A DNA stretch of 64,000 bases from contig NZ_JACHXM010000014.1 in the NCBI RefSeq assembly GCF_014192055.1, positions 1-64,000 on the forward strand, written 5' to 3'. The translations under genes were made by a program, and so were the position numbers. The DNA is from Halomonas organivorans. Its GTDB lineage: Bacteria > Pseudomonadota > Gammaproteobacteria > Pseudomonadales > Halomonadaceae. Below, piece by piece: positions 1 through 8,856 of this stretch. How positions within the stretch are numbered: position 1 is the stretch's first letter; each line of letters begins with the position of its first letter. Below the pieces are notes generated by a model, which was not told the DNA's origin, ran no database searches, and was given only the letters and a program-made list of their open reading frames with translations.

Positions 1-94
1 GGCTGCGGGCTGCGGGCTGCGGGCTGCGGGCTGCGGGCTGCGGGCTGCGGGCTGCGGGCTGCGGGCTGCGGGCTGCGGGCTGCGGGCTGCGGGC
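1..94. repeat. Heptanucleotide tandem repeat (GGCTGCG)n
   Basis: Thirteen perfect copies of the 7-bp unit GGCTGCG run from the window edge to base 91, plus a partial copy. The array may continue upstream of the window. It lies downstream of the 3' end of the minus-strand reductase gene, and I see no ORF in 95-158. A 7-bp unit is not a multiple of three, so copy-number change would shift frame if it were coding, but nothing here shows that it is. Confidence 0.95.
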
Positions 95-158
95 AGTCTC
101 AGACATAACGGGCTGGCTGCCAACTGCTCGAAGCTCGAAGCCCGTGGCTTGCCCCTGA

Positions 159-1163
159 TCAGCCCTTCTCGCGAATTCCCCGCCCCGGCAGCCGCTCGCG
201 GTCGTGGGGCCGGTCGAGGCCGAGCAGCGGGCCCGCCGGCACGATGCCGTTGGGATTGATGTTGGCGTGGCTCATGTAGTAGTGGCGCTGGATGTGGTCC
301 ATGTCGACCGTTTCGGCCACGCCCGGCCACTGGTAGAGCTCGCGCACGTAGTTCGCGAGATTCGGGTAGTCCTCGAGGCGGCGCAGGTTGCACTTGAAGT
401 GGCCGTGATAGACGGCATCGAAACGCACCAGGGTGGTGAACAGCCGAATGTCGGCCTCGGTCAGCCATTCGCCGGCCAGGTAGCGCCACTCGGCCAGCCG
501 CGTTTCCAGGCGATCAAGGGCGGCAAACAGCGTTTCGACGTGCTTCTCGTAGACGGCCTGATCGGTGGCGAAGCCAGTCTTGTAGACGCCGTTGTTGATG
601 TGATCGTAGACATCGGCATTGACGGCATCGATGGTCTCACGCAGGTCCTGCGGGTATAGATCCAGGCGGTTGCCGGTCAGATCGTCGAACGCGCCATTCA
701 GGATCCGCACCAGGTCCGCCGACTCGTTGTTGACGATCTCGCCGGCCTGCCCGTCCCACAGCGCCGGCACCGTGACCCGGCCGGTGTAGTGAGGATCGGT
801 CAAGGTGTAGAGCTGGTGGTGAAAGTCCACGCCGTTCAGCGCATCGCCACTCGATCCCTCGTCGCGCCGATAGCTCCAGCCCTGATCGAGCATCAACGGG
901 CTGGTGTGGGAGACGCCGATCAACGACTCGAGCCCCTTGAGGCGACGCATGATCAGGGCACGATGCGCCCACGGGCAGGCCAGCGACACGTAGAGGTGAT
1001 AACGTCCGGCCTCGGCGGGCCGGCCAGGCTGGCCGTCCGGCCCCGCCGCCCCATCGACGGTGATCCAGTCGCGCAGCTTGGCGGACTCGCGTACGAATTC
1101 GCCTCCGTGCGCCTTGGTGTCATACCAATGGTCGTGCCACTGGCCATCGATCAACAGTCCCAT
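159..1163 (-). CDS. yqjG: Glutathionyl-hydroquinone reductase (Xi-class GST)
   Basis: A 334-aa cytosolic protein. It has the CPWAHR active-site motif (about residue 63) that is typical of glutathionyl-hydroquinone reductases of the YqjG/PcpF type, which reduce glutathionyl-hydroquinones using the motif cysteine. The thioredoxin-like N-terminal half is followed by a helical GST C-terminal domain (residues about 170-300), and the length matches the family. The ATG at 1163 has a GAGGAG ribosome site 7 bases upstream. It lies 78 bp downstream of the co-oriented LysR gene and could be read through from it. The physiological quinone is not shown by the sequence. Confidence 0.9.
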   Translation of the reverse strand: MGLLIDGQWHDHWYDTKAHGGEFVRESAKLRDWITVDGAAGPDGQPGRPAEAGRYHLYVSLACPWAHRALIMRRLKGLESLIGVSHTSPLMLDQGWSYRRDEGSSGDALNGVDFHHQLYTLTDPHYTGRVTVPALWDGQAGEIVNNESADLVRILNGAFDDLTGNRLDLYPQDLRETIDAVNADVYDHINNGVYKTGFATDQAVYEKHVETLFAALDRLETRLAEWRYLAGEWLTEADIRLFTTLVRFDAVYHGHFKCNLRRLEDYPNLANYVRELYQWPGVAETVDMDHIQRHYYMSHANINPNGIVPAGPLLGLDRPHDRERLPGRGIREKG

Positions 1164-1241
1164 GCCGGTCTCCTCGGTTGAAGCATCTATCCCTAGAGTA
1201 AACCGATAAAATCGACGATCCAGCGCACTTTTTGGCCGCTA

Positions 1242-2153
1242 TTATTCGTTTTTATCGAATGATGAGGCGGCACACAGCGCCACACTGTCACGCAGTTGCT
1301 GGGCCATGGCGCGGGTCGCCGGGCCGGCGCGATCCTGGTCGCGGTGAATGAGCTGGATGGGGACCTCTCTCACCCCACCGGCCGCCAAGGGCAGCGGCTT
1401 GAGCCGCCCGCTCGTCAGGGCATCGCGGATGCGCGTCTCGGGCACCCAGGCGAAGCCGAGGTTGCGCTCCAGCATGCCGATGGAGGTATCGAGATGACTC
1501 ACGGTCCAGCGCTGCTCGGCCTTGAGCCAGCCGGAATCCAGCGACTGACGCTGGGCGGAGTCGCGCACCACCAGTTGGCGATGCTGCTCCAGGTCACGCA
1601 GGTCCAGCTCCCGCCCCAACCCGTGCAGGGGATGCTCGGGGTGCGCCACGGCAATGAAGCGCACCGACACCAGCGGCTCACCGAGAAAGCCCTGGGCGCC
1701 AAGCCCGGAGATCAACAGGTCGGCCTGGCCGTCATGCAGCATCTCGACGCCACCGTGCAACACCGTCTCGTGGAGCTGCACACGGACATGGGGAAAGGCC
1801 GCGGAGAAAACATCCAGCGCTCGAGCCAGGGCATCCGGCGGGAAGATCTGGTCGATGGCCAGCGCGATCTCGGCTTCCAGCCCCTCGGCCAGCCGCGACG
1901 CCACATCCTCCAGGGAATCGGCATTCTCCAGCAACTGTCGCGCCCGTCGCAGCAGCATCTCGCCGGCTTCGGTCAGGCGCACCTGGCGCCCCACAGGCTC
2001 CAGCACCGAGACGCCGAGCTGCTCTTCGAGCTTGTGCACCGCATGGTTGAGCGTCGAGGGACTCTTGTGGATGGCGTCGGCAGCCCGTGAGAAGCCGCCA
2101 TGGTCGACCACGGCGGCGAGCATCTGCCATTGGGCGAGGGTGACGCGGGACAT
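1242..2153 (-). CDS. LysR-family transcriptional regulator, divergent from pirin gene
   Basis: A 303-aa protein. The N-terminal winged helix-turn-helix starts MSRVTLAQWQMLAAVVDHGG and is followed by the SxSTLNHAVHKLEEQLGV recognition region. The C-terminal ligand-binding domain covers about residues 90-295. The reading frame stays open another 87 codons upstream into the pirin gene, but homology begins at the ATG at 2153. It is transcribed away from the pirin gene across 100 bp containing TTCGA-type inverted repeats, so autoregulation and control of pirin are likely. Its effector is unknown. The neighbouring quinone reductase and pirin suggest a redox or electrophile signal, which is inference only. 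Confidence 0.88.
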   Translation of the reverse strand: MSRVTLAQWQMLAAVVDHGGFSRAADAIHKSPSTLNHAVHKLEEQLGVSVLEPVGRQVRLTEAGEMLLRRARQLLENADSLEDVASRLAEGLEAEIALAIDQIFPPDALARALDVFSAAFPHVRVQLHETVLHGGVEMLHDGQADLLISGLGAQGFLGEPLVSVRFIAVAHPEHPLHGLGRELDLRDLEQHRQLVVRDSAQRQSLDSGWLKAEQRWTVSHLDTSIGMLERNLGFAWVPETRIRDALTSGRLKPLPLAAGGVREVPIQLIHRDQDRAGPATRAMAQQLRDSVALCAASSFDKNE

Positions 2154-2253
2154 ATTCGATTTCCTCGAAAAAAACGCGCGAAATGTTGCGCTTAATTTTC
2201 GAAAAAATCGGCCTAGAATGCCAGTCATTCGCGTCCCGTTCGAGGAAACCGAC
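2154..2253. promoter_or_regulatory. Divergent LysR/pirin promoter with inverted repeats
   Basis: The 100-bp spacer holds TTCGA-N5-TCGAA at 2155-2169 and the palindrome TTTTCGAAAA at 2196-2205. It is AT-rich compared with its flanks. LysR regulators usually bind such dyads between divergent genes. The first dyad lies directly against the LysR start codon, as expected for autorepression. Confidence 0.55.
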
Positions 2254-3099
2254 ATGACCCACGTCCAACTTCGCCATATCCAGCGTCGGCTGCACAGCCA
2301 ACCCAGCCAGGACGGCGACGGCGTCGCCATCCGGCGCCTGCACGACTTCGGCGGCGGCCTCGATCCCTTCCTGATGCTTGATGAATTGGTCGCGGCGCCT
2401 GACGATGACGACATCGGTGGCTTCCCGCCCCACCCGCATCGCGGTATCCAGACCTTGACCTACGCCTTGCATGGCGGCCTGCGTCACGAGGATCACCTCG
2501 GCCATCACAGCAGCATCGGCGCCGGTGACGCCCAATGGATGCACACAGGCCGCGGCATCATCCACGGCGAAACGCCCTTCGCCGACGATCGGGGGCTCCA
2601 CGCCTTCCAGCTGTGGCTCAACCTGGCGGCCTCTGACAAGCTCAGCGCTCCCACCTACCGTGACGTGCGCGCCGATGAAATGCCGAGCCTGGACCGGCCA
2701 GGCGCCCGCCTGACGGCGCTCGGCGGCGCCTGGCAGCTCGCCGATGGCGACACCGTCAGCGGGCCACTCGATGCCCTGGCGGGTCGGGCAGGCGTGGCAC
2801 ACGCCACGATCGAGCCCGACGGCACGTTATCGCTCGAAGCCGATGCCACTACCCTGCTGGTGTTCGTCTTCGACGGCGAGCTGGCGGTAGCCGGCGAAGG
2901 CATCGGCCGAGGCGAGCTGGCACGGCTGGGGCCGGGCAATCGCCTGTACCTGGAAAGTCCCCAGGGTGGCCAGGCGCTGCTGCTGGCAGGCGAGCCCCAT
3001 GGAGAGCCGATCGCCCACTACGGTCCCTTCGTGATGAACCATCGCCACGAGCTCGATCAGGCACTGCGCGACTATCGCGACGGCACCTTCACCGACTGA
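2254..3099 (+). CDS. Pirin family protein
   Basis: A 281-aa bicupin. The pirin N-terminal cupin shows FPPHPHRGIQTLTYALHGGLRHEDHLGH (about residues 50-80) and the metal-ligand stretch MHTGRGIIHGE. A pirin C-terminal domain follows from about residue 170. Pirins bind Fe and some act as quercetin dioxygenases or redox sensors, but the reaction here is not evident. The ATG at 2254 sits after a GAGGAAACC ribosome site. It is divergent from a LysR gene that probably controls it. Confidence 0.9.
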   Translation: MTHVQLRHIQRRLHSQPSQDGDGVAIRRLHDFGGGLDPFLMLDELVAAPDDDDIGGFPPHPHRGIQTLTYALHGGLRHEDHLGHHSSIGAGDAQWMHTGRGIIHGETPFADDRGLHAFQLWLNLAASDKLSAPTYRDVRADEMPSLDRPGARLTALGGAWQLADGDTVSGPLDALAGRAGVAHATIEPDGTLSLEADATTLLVFVFDGELAVAGEGIGRGELARLGPGNRLYLESPQGGQALLLAGEPHGEPIAHYGPFVMNHRHELDQALRDYRDGTFTD

Positions 3100-3165
3100 C
3101 CGCCGGGGTTGCCAGGCATCGACATCGCATGGCATCGTACAGTTAGTAAACAGTGTTCACTGATC

Positions 3166-3263
3166 CCGGTCCTCGCGACAGAGGGCCGGGGCAATGCGTG
3201 CTGTATAGATGTACAGACTAGGCACCTTAATGATCATGGGTTAAGGTTCTACTGCCTTTTTTT
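3166..3263 (+). terminator. Structured leader ending in a terminator-like hairpin ahead of the M23 gene
   Basis: The 198-bp gap before the M23 peptidase holds three structures. CAGTG-TT-CACTG lies near 3151-3162. A 9-bp GC-rich stem (CCCGGTCCT with AGGGCCGGG) lies at about 3166-3190. A two-tier hairpin lies at 3220-3257: AGGCA pairs with TGCCT outside CCTTAA with TTAAGG. It is followed by seven T and then a T-rich run to about 3273. It could terminate a small RNA or attenuate the M23 gene. No clear sigma-70 promoter was identified. Confidence 0.45.
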
Positions 3264-3297
3264 ATTCTTTTTACATCTATTCACCACGGCCGATTAA

Positions 3298-4974
3298 ATG
3301 ATGCGAATCCTCCGTTCGCTGCCCCGCACGCACAAGTTACTGCTGTTACCCGTTGCCACCATGGTCACCGTGCTGGGCGCCCACAAGATTCTCACGACCG
3401 TCGAGGATGCCCGGCATGACCGGCAGAATCAGGATACCGTCCTGGTGCCCCTCGGCGCTGACACCTCCCCCGGGGTTCCCTCCCTGAGCCTGGACCGTGC
3501 ACCGGTCGCCGAGGCCATTCAGCTGGCTTCCCGGGCCATGGATGCGACCCGCGACCCGGTGCCGCTTTCCCAGCTGCCCGCGTCAGAGATCGTCGACGTA
3601 CGCTATCTCGAGACACCGAACCGCGCCTCCTCCGACGCCACTCCCGCGGGCGACGATGGCCCTCGACTCGACGACGGCGCCCGCCACCTGGCTATCGTGA
3701 TCGGCACGGTAGCCAGCGGCATGCTGGCCGCCAATGAACGCCTGGTCGCCAGCGCCACCTCCTACGAGGACGTCTCCGAGGATGAGCTCGAGCTCTTCGA
3801 CGACGGGCCGATCGTGCTCGAGGAAGAGATCGACGCCGACGAACCCTACGTTCCCGAGTGGCTGGCCTACACCGTCGAATCCGGCGACACCTTCGCGATC
3901 ATGGCCCAGGAAAACCTGGGCATGGGCTACAGCGAAGTGACGTCGCTGCTCGAGGCAATGCCCGAGCCGGAGCTGCTGACCCAGTGGCGTGCGGGCGATC
4001 ACTTCGAGTACCAGCTTGACGAACAGGGCGAACTGCTCGCCCTGCGCCTGATGAAGAACGCCCGCGACGGCTATCTGATCAAGCGCGGCGATGACGGCCT
4101 CGACGTGGCCACCATCGAGCGGGCCGGCGAAGCCACTCAGCGCCTCTATGCCGGCACGATCAGCGGCAGCTTCGCGCGCTCGGCGCAGTCCACGGGCCTG
4201 ACCAGCGCCGAGGTGGCCGAACTCTCCCACGTGCTGGAAAAGAAACTGGACTTTCGCCGCGACACTCGTCGCGGCGATCATTTCCGGGTCCTGGTGGAAT
4301 CCGACCTCATCGACGGCAGACACCTCGATCCGCGCGTGCTGGCGGTCAGCTACGAAGGCTCGCGCATGGATCTCACCCTGGTGCGCAACGCCGAGGACAA
4401 CCGTTTCTATACGCCGGACGGTGAGAGCCTGGACCCGGCCTTCGATCGCTATCCCTTCGCCGGCCACTACCGTATCAGCTCGCCCTTCAACCTACGGCGC
4501 CATCACCCGATCACCGGCCGCATCAGCCCGCACAAGGGGACCGACTTCGCCATGCCGGCCGGTACCCCCGTCGACGCCCCGGCCGACGGACGCGTCGAGC
4601 TGGTGGGCAACCACCCCCTGGCCGGCCGCTATATCGTCATCCGCCACGACAACGGCTACAAGACCCGCTACCTCCACCTTTCCCGCCCGCTGGTCAGCCG
4701 CGGGGACCGGGTGACCCGCGGCGAACGGATCGCCATGTCCGGCAACACCGGCCGCAGTACCGGAGCCCACCTGCACTACGAGATCCTGGTCAACGACAAC
4801 CAGGTGGATGCCATGAAGGTGGCACTACCGGAGCACCAGGGTCTCACCGGCCAGGCGCTGGCCGACTTCAAGCGCGAGGCAGGCCCCATGCTGACGGCGC
4901 TGGAAAGCGGCGAGACCGGTACCAGAGTGGCCAGCACCGACACCGAGGTCGCCGGCCCCGACGACGAAAGCTGA
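3298..4974 (+). CDS. M23 family murein DD-endopeptidase (MepM-like)
   Basis: A 558-aa envelope protein that would hydrolyse peptidoglycan cross-links. The N terminus has one membrane anchor (LLLLPVATMVTVLGAHKIL, residues about 14-32) and an acidic linker. An OapA/LysM-like domain begins with YTVESGDTFAIMAQENL (about 198), and a Csd3-type second domain lies around 280-360. The C-terminal LytM/M23 domain carries the zinc-site motifs HKGTDF (about 411) and HLHYE (about 490). No clear Shine-Dalgarno precedes ATG 3298; a second ATG follows immediately. A strong hairpin ends the gene at 4996-5024. Confidence 0.9.
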   Translation: MMRILRSLPRTHKLLLLPVATMVTVLGAHKILTTVEDARHDRQNQDTVLVPLGADTSPGVPSLSLDRAPVAEAIQLASRAMDATRDPVPLSQLPASEIVDVRYLETPNRASSDATPAGDDGPRLDDGARHLAIVIGTVASGMLAANERLVASATSYEDVSEDELELFDDGPIVLEEEIDADEPYVPEWLAYTVESGDTFAIMAQENLGMGYSEVTSLLEAMPEPELLTQWRAGDHFEYQLDEQGELLALRLMKNARDGYLIKRGDDGLDVATIERAGEATQRLYAGTISGSFARSAQSTGLTSAEVAELSHVLEKKLDFRRDTRRGDHFRVLVESDLIDGRHLDPRVLAVSYEGSRMDLTLVRNAEDNRFYTPDGESLDPAFDRYPFAGHYRISSPFNLRRHHPITGRISPHKGTDFAMPAGTPVDAPADGRVELVGNHPLAGRYIVIRHDNGYKTRYLHLSRPLVSRGDRVTRGERIAMSGNTGRSTGAHLHYEILVNDNQVDAMKVALPEHQGLTGQALADFKREAGPMLTALESGETGTRVASTDTEVAGPDDES

Positions 4975-4995
4975 CCTCGGCGCTCGCCGCTCCGC

Positions 4996-5024
4996 ACGAC
5001 GCCCCGCCCTACGCGGGGCGTCGT
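4996..5024 (+). terminator. 12-bp stem hairpin after the M23 gene
   Basis: ACGACGCCCCGC pairs perfectly with GCGGGGCGTCGT around a 5-base loop. Only a short CGTCTT follows, so it is GC-rich with a weak U-tract. It is placed as expected for termination 21 bp after the stop codon. Confidence 0.6.
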
Positions 5025-5095
5025 CGTCTTCAGCCCTCTCCCACTGACGGCCCCTTCCGCTAGACTGGACCTTTCTTCTCGTCACGGAGCCCCCC

Positions 5096-6940
5096 TTGCC
5101 CAGCCCCGCCGCGCCATCCACTTCCTCGCCCCTGGCCATGCTGGGCGTCTTTCGCTACAGCCATCGGGCCCTGGGGCTGGTCTGGCGGACCTCGCGTCGC
5201 CTGACCCTCGGCCTCGCCCTGTGCACCCTGGTCGCCGGCGTGCTGCCTGCCGTGGTCGCCTGGGTCGGCCAACTGATCGTCGACGGCGTGGTGACGGCGA
5301 TGGATCGACACGAGCAAGGCGCGGCGCCGCTGACCGACTTGCTGTGGCCGGTGCTGCGCTATGTGCTGCTTGAAGCCGCGGTGGTGGCACTCATCGCACT
5401 GGCCCAGCGCGGCCTGGCGGCCCAGCAGTCGCTGCTGCGCGCCCTGCTCGGGCAGAAGGTCAACGTCATGATCCTCGAGAAGGCCGGCACCCTGTCGCTT
5501 GCCCAGTTCGAGGACTCGGAATTCTACGACAAGCTGACCCGCGCCCGACGCGAGGCCTCGACCCGCCCCCTGGGGCTGGTCAACAAGACCTTCTCGCTGC
5601 TGCAGAACGCCATCTCGCTGGCGAGCTTCGCGGTGCTGCTGGTGCGCTTCTCGCCCTGGGCGCTGCTGGTGCTGGTCATCGGCGCCCTGCCGGTGTTCCT
5701 CTCCGAGGCACGCTTCTCCGGCGACGCCTTCCGGCTGTTCCGCTGGCGCTCGCCGCAGACCCGCATGCAGATGTACCTGGAGACCGTGCTGGCCCGAGAG
5801 GACAGCATCAAGGAGGTCAAGCTGTTCGGCCTCGAGCCGCTGCTGCTCGACCGCTACCGGCGCATCTTCGAGACCCTCTACGCCGAAGACCGGCGGCTGA
5901 CGATCCGTCGCGAGACCTGGGGCTTCCTGCTAGGACTGCTCGGCACCCTGGCCTTCTACGCCGCCTACGCCTGGGTGGTGGCGGACACCGTGGCCGGCCG
6001 ACTGACGCTGGGCGAGATGACCATGTACCTGATGGTCTTCAAGCAGGGACAGGCGGCACTATCGGCGAGTCTCACCGCCATCGGCGGCATGTACGAGGAT
6101 AACCTCTACCTCTCCAACCTCTACGAGTACCTGGAGCAGCCGGTGCCCGAGGAGCCCGGCCGGCTCACCGTCGGCACCCGGCCCGGTGACGGCATCCGCT
6201 TCGAGGGCGTGGGCTTCACCTATCCCGGTGCCGAGCGGCCGGCACTGGACGACATCGACCTGCACCTGGCCCCCGGCCTCAGCCTGGCGCTGGTCGGGGT
6301 CAACGGCTCAGGCAAGACCACCCTGATCAAGCTGCTCACCCGACTCTACGACCCCAGTGAGGGGCGCATCCTGCTCGACGGCAGCGACCTGCGCGACTGG
6401 GACCTGGCGGTCCTGCGCCGACGCATCGGCGTGATCTTCCAGGACTTCGTGCGCTATCAGCTCAAGGTCGGCGAGAATCTGGGCGCCGGCGACGTAGCCG
6501 CCTTCGAGGATGAAGCACGCTGGCAGCAAGCGGCTCGGCGCGGGCTGGCCGAGGACTTCATCGCCGACATGCCCGGTGGCTACCACACCCAGCTCGGCCG
6601 CTGGTTCAAGGGCGGCCAGGAGCTCTCCGGCGGCCAGTGGCAGAAGGTCGCCCTGGCCCGCGCCTACATGCGCGAGGAGGCCGATATCCTGGTGCTCGAC
6701 GAGCCGACCGCCGCCATGGACGCCGCCGCCGAGGCCGCGGTCTACGCCGACTTCCGCGACCACGCCCGGGACAAGATGACGGTGCTGATCTCGCACCGCT
6801 TCTCCACCGTGCGCGCCGCCGACCAGATACTGGTCATCGACGGTGGGCGCATTCTCGAGCGCGGCGACCATGACAGCCTGATGGAACTCGACGGCCGCTA
6901 TGCGCGGCTGTTCCGGCTGCAGGCCCAGGGCTACCGCTGA
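5096..6940 (+). CDS. ABC transporter, fused permease and ATP-binding protein (exporter type)
   Basis: A 614-aa half-transporter expected to work as a dimer in the inner membrane. Six hydrophobic segments span about residues 25-340. The nucleotide-binding domain follows, with Walker A GVNGSGKTTL (about 401), the signature LSGGQWQKVALARA (about 512), Walker B ILVLDEPTAAMD and the H-loop ISHR. The first in-frame start is TTG at 5096 with only a weak GGAG before it. ATG at 5138 is the alternative and would remove 14 residues without touching the domains. The substrate cannot be read from the sequence. Confidence 0.88.
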   Translation: MPSPAAPSTSSPLAMLGVFRYSHRALGLVWRTSRRLTLGLALCTLVAGVLPAVVAWVGQLIVDGVVTAMDRHEQGAAPLTDLLWPVLRYVLLEAAVVALIALAQRGLAAQQSLLRALLGQKVNVMILEKAGTLSLAQFEDSEFYDKLTRARREASTRPLGLVNKTFSLLQNAISLASFAVLLVRFSPWALLVLVIGALPVFLSEARFSGDAFRLFRWRSPQTRMQMYLETVLAREDSIKEVKLFGLEPLLLDRYRRIFETLYAEDRRLTIRRETWGFLLGLLGTLAFYAAYAWVVADTVAGRLTLGEMTMYLMVFKQGQAALSASLTAIGGMYEDNLYLSNLYEYLEQPVPEEPGRLTVGTRPGDGIRFEGVGFTYPGAERPALDDIDLHLAPGLSLALVGVNGSGKTTLIKLLTRLYDPSEGRILLDGSDLRDWDLAVLRRRIGVIFQDFVRYQLKVGENLGAGDVAAFEDEARWQQAARRGLAEDFIADMPGGYHTQLGRWFKGGQELSGGQWQKVALARAYMREEADILVLDEPTAAMDAAAEAAVYADFRDHARDKMTVLISHRFSTVRAADQILVIDGGRILERGDHDSLMELDGRYARLFRLQAQGYR

Positions 6941-7121
6941 CCCGCAATTCCAGGACGCAGGATCTTCCTTTCAGGGAGCCAGCGTCCCCCCACCCTCTCA
7001 CCGCGGCACGCCAAGCCGGCTCGACCGTCTTGCCAAGCCATCCCGGCGCTATCGAACGACGATCGGTGACGAGTCGGTAGCACGCTTGAAGCAAAACAGC
7101 GCCGATGGTATTTTGAACCTT

Positions 7122-7140
7122 CGTTTTGATTTTATAAAAC
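7122..7140 (+). promoter_or_regulatory. Candidate KdgR/IclR-type operator before kduI
   Basis: CGTTTT and AAAAC flank an AT-rich core just 20 bp before the kduI start, within an otherwise featureless 219-bp gap (6941-7159). A similar CGTTTCAT-type element occurs before the IclR gene (9681) and before the porin gene (9804). This suggests one IclR-family repressor controls all three units. Confidence 0.4.
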
Positions 7141-7159
7141 CAATGGTTCTGGAGGCCGC

Positions 7160-7996
7160 ATGGAAATTCGTCAGGCGATTCACAGCGAACACGCCAAGAC
7201 CCTGGACACCCAGGGCCTGCGCGACCAATTCCTGATCGAAGAGCTATTCGTCGAGAACGAGCTCAAACTGGTGTACAGCCACATCGATCGTATCATCGTC
7301 GGGGGGGCTCAGCCCGTCGGGGAAACCGTGGTTGTGCCCACCTCGATGGGCAAGCAGACCGGTACCGACTATTTCCTCGAGCGCCGCGAGCTCGGCACCA
7401 TCAACATCGGCGGTCCCGGAGCGATCATCGTCGACGGCACTCGTCACGAGATCGGCACCCACGAAGGCCTCTACATCGGCAAGGAAAGCCGGGACATCCA
7501 GTTCGAGAGCACTAACCCAGCCAACCCGGCGGCCTTCTACATGGCCTGCGCCCCGGCTCACCAAGCCTATCCCACACGCAAGGTCACCCTCGAAGACGCC
7601 TCGCCCCAGACCCTCGGCGACGCCGCCAACAGCAACAAGCGCACCATCTACAAGTTCCTGGTGCCAGATGTACTGCCCACCTGCCAGCTGCTGATGGGCA
7701 TGACTCGGCTCGAGGAAGGCAGCCTGTGGAACACCATGCCCTGCCATACCCACGAGCGGCGCATGGAAGCCTACTTCTACTTCGACATGGCAGACGACAA
7801 TCTGGTCTTCCACATGATGGGCGAACCCCAGGAGACCCGGCACCTGATTGTGCGCAACCGTCAGGCAGTGCTGTCGCCGAGCTGGTCGCTGCACTCCGGC
7901 GTCGGCACCGGCAGCTACACCTTCATCTGGGCCATGGTCGGCGAAAACCAGACTTTTCCCGACATGGATCATGTCGCCATGGCGGACCTGCGCTGA
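7160..7996 (+). CDS. kduI: 5-dehydro-4-deoxy-D-glucuronate isomerase
   Basis: A 278-aa cytosolic cupin of the KduI family, at the family's usual length. It isomerises 4-deoxy-L-threo-5-hexosulose uronate to 3-deoxy-D-glycero-2,5-hexodiulosonate, the intermediate from pectin or other unsaturated uronates. Family stretches include [28 protein letters not shown], and the zinc-ligand region around [17 protein letters not shown] with glutamate and histidines. The GGAGG ribosome site is 4 bases before ATG. kduD follows after 16 bp, so the two are co-transcribed. Confidence 0.96.
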   Translation: MEIRQAIHSEHAKTLDTQGLRDQFLIEELFVENELKLVYSHIDRIIVGGAQPVGETVVVPTSMGKQTGTDYFLERRELGTINIGGPGAIIVDGTRHEIGTHEGLYIGKESRDIQFESTNPANPAAFYMACAPAHQAYPTRKVTLEDASPQTLGDAANSNKRTIYKFLVPDVLPTCQLLMGMTRLEEGSLWNTMPCHTHERRMEAYFYFDMADDNLVFHMMGEPQETRHLIVRNRQAVLSPSWSLHSGVGTGSYTFIWAMVGENQTFPDMDHVAMADLR

Positions 7997-8012
7997 ACCG
8001 CGAGGAGGATCC

Positions 8013-8774
8013 ATGAGTGCATCGTTTTTCGACTTGCGCGGCAAGACCGCCATTGTCACCGGCAGCAACACCGGCCTGGGTCAGGGCATGGCCCTGGGTC
8101 TGGCCGCTGCCGGATGCAACATCGTCGCGGTCAACCGTCGCGCCCCCGAGGAGACTCGGCGACGCGTCGAGGAGCTGGGCACAGGCTTTCTGGCCGTGGA
8201 TGCCGACCTGGCCAGCACCGCCCCAATCGACGACATCCTCGCACAGGCCGAAGCTCGCTTCGGAGGTGCCGATATCCTGGTCAACAACGCCGGCATCATC
8301 CGCCGTGCCGATAGCCTGGAATTCACAGAGCAGGACTGGGACGAGGTCCTCGATGTCAATCTCAAGAGCCTGTTCTTTCTTTCCCAGGCCTTTGCCCGCC
8401 ACTGCATCGACGGCAGTCGCCGCGGCAAGATCATCAACATCGCCTCCATGCTGTCGTTCCAGGGCGGCATACGAGTCCCCTCCTACACCGCTTCCAAGAG
8501 CGGTGTACTGGGCCTGACACGTCTGATGGCCAACGAGTGGGCCAGCCGCGGCATCAACGTCAATGCCATCGCCCCCGGCTACATGGCCACCAACAACACC
8601 GAGGCATTACGCCACGACCCCGAGCGCAGCCGCGAAATACTGGGCCGGATTCCGGCCGGACGCTGGGGCGACCCCGAGGACCTGGCCGGGGCCGCTGTCT
8701 TCCTGGCCTCCTCGGCCTCGGATTACGTCCACGGCCATACCCTAGCCGTGGACGGTGGCTGGCTGGCACGATAA
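8013..8774 (+). CDS. kduD: 2-dehydro-3-deoxy-D-gluconate 5-dehydrogenase
   Basis: A 253-aa short-chain dehydrogenase. It has the Rossmann motif TGSNTGLGQGMALGLAAAG (about residue 16), NNAG at about 90 and the catalytic S...YTASK. It reduces 2,5-diketo-3-deoxygluconate to 2-keto-3-deoxygluconate, the step after KduI. The ATG at 8013 follows GAGGAGG; the open frame extends upstream into kduI but homology does not. A strong terminator follows, so kduID forms a two-gene operon. The kinase and aldolase for KDG are not in this window. Confidence 0.95.
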   Translation: MSASFFDLRGKTAIVTGSNTGLGQGMALGLAAAGCNIVAVNRRAPEETRRRVEELGTGFLAVDADLASTAPIDDILAQAEARFGGADILVNNAGIIRRADSLEFTEQDWDEVLDVNLKSLFFLSQAFARHCIDGSRRGKIINIASMLSFQGGIRVPSYTASKSGVLGLTRLMANEWASRGINVNAIAPGYMATNNTEALRHDPERSREILGRIPAGRWGDPEDLAGAAVFLASSASDYVHGHTLAVDGGWLAR

Positions 8775-8806
8775 CGCCATGCACCTTTTCTGAGTTTCCC
8801 ATATAG

Positions 8807-8840
8807 CAGGACGCGGCCCCGGGGCCGCGTCCTGTTTTTT
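8807..8840 (+). terminator. Rho-independent terminator after kduID
   Basis: A perfect 14-bp stem (CAGGACGCGGCCCC with its complement) is followed by six T at 8835-8840. It lies between convergent kduD and the IclR gene. Confidence 0.9.
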
Positions 8841-8856
8841 ATCGTCAGTCGTCGAG

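Noticed and set aside
1..94. CRISPR array
   Set aside because: The repeat is a simple 7-bp tandem without spacers. No CRISPR-type repeat-spacer pattern was seen anywhere in the window.
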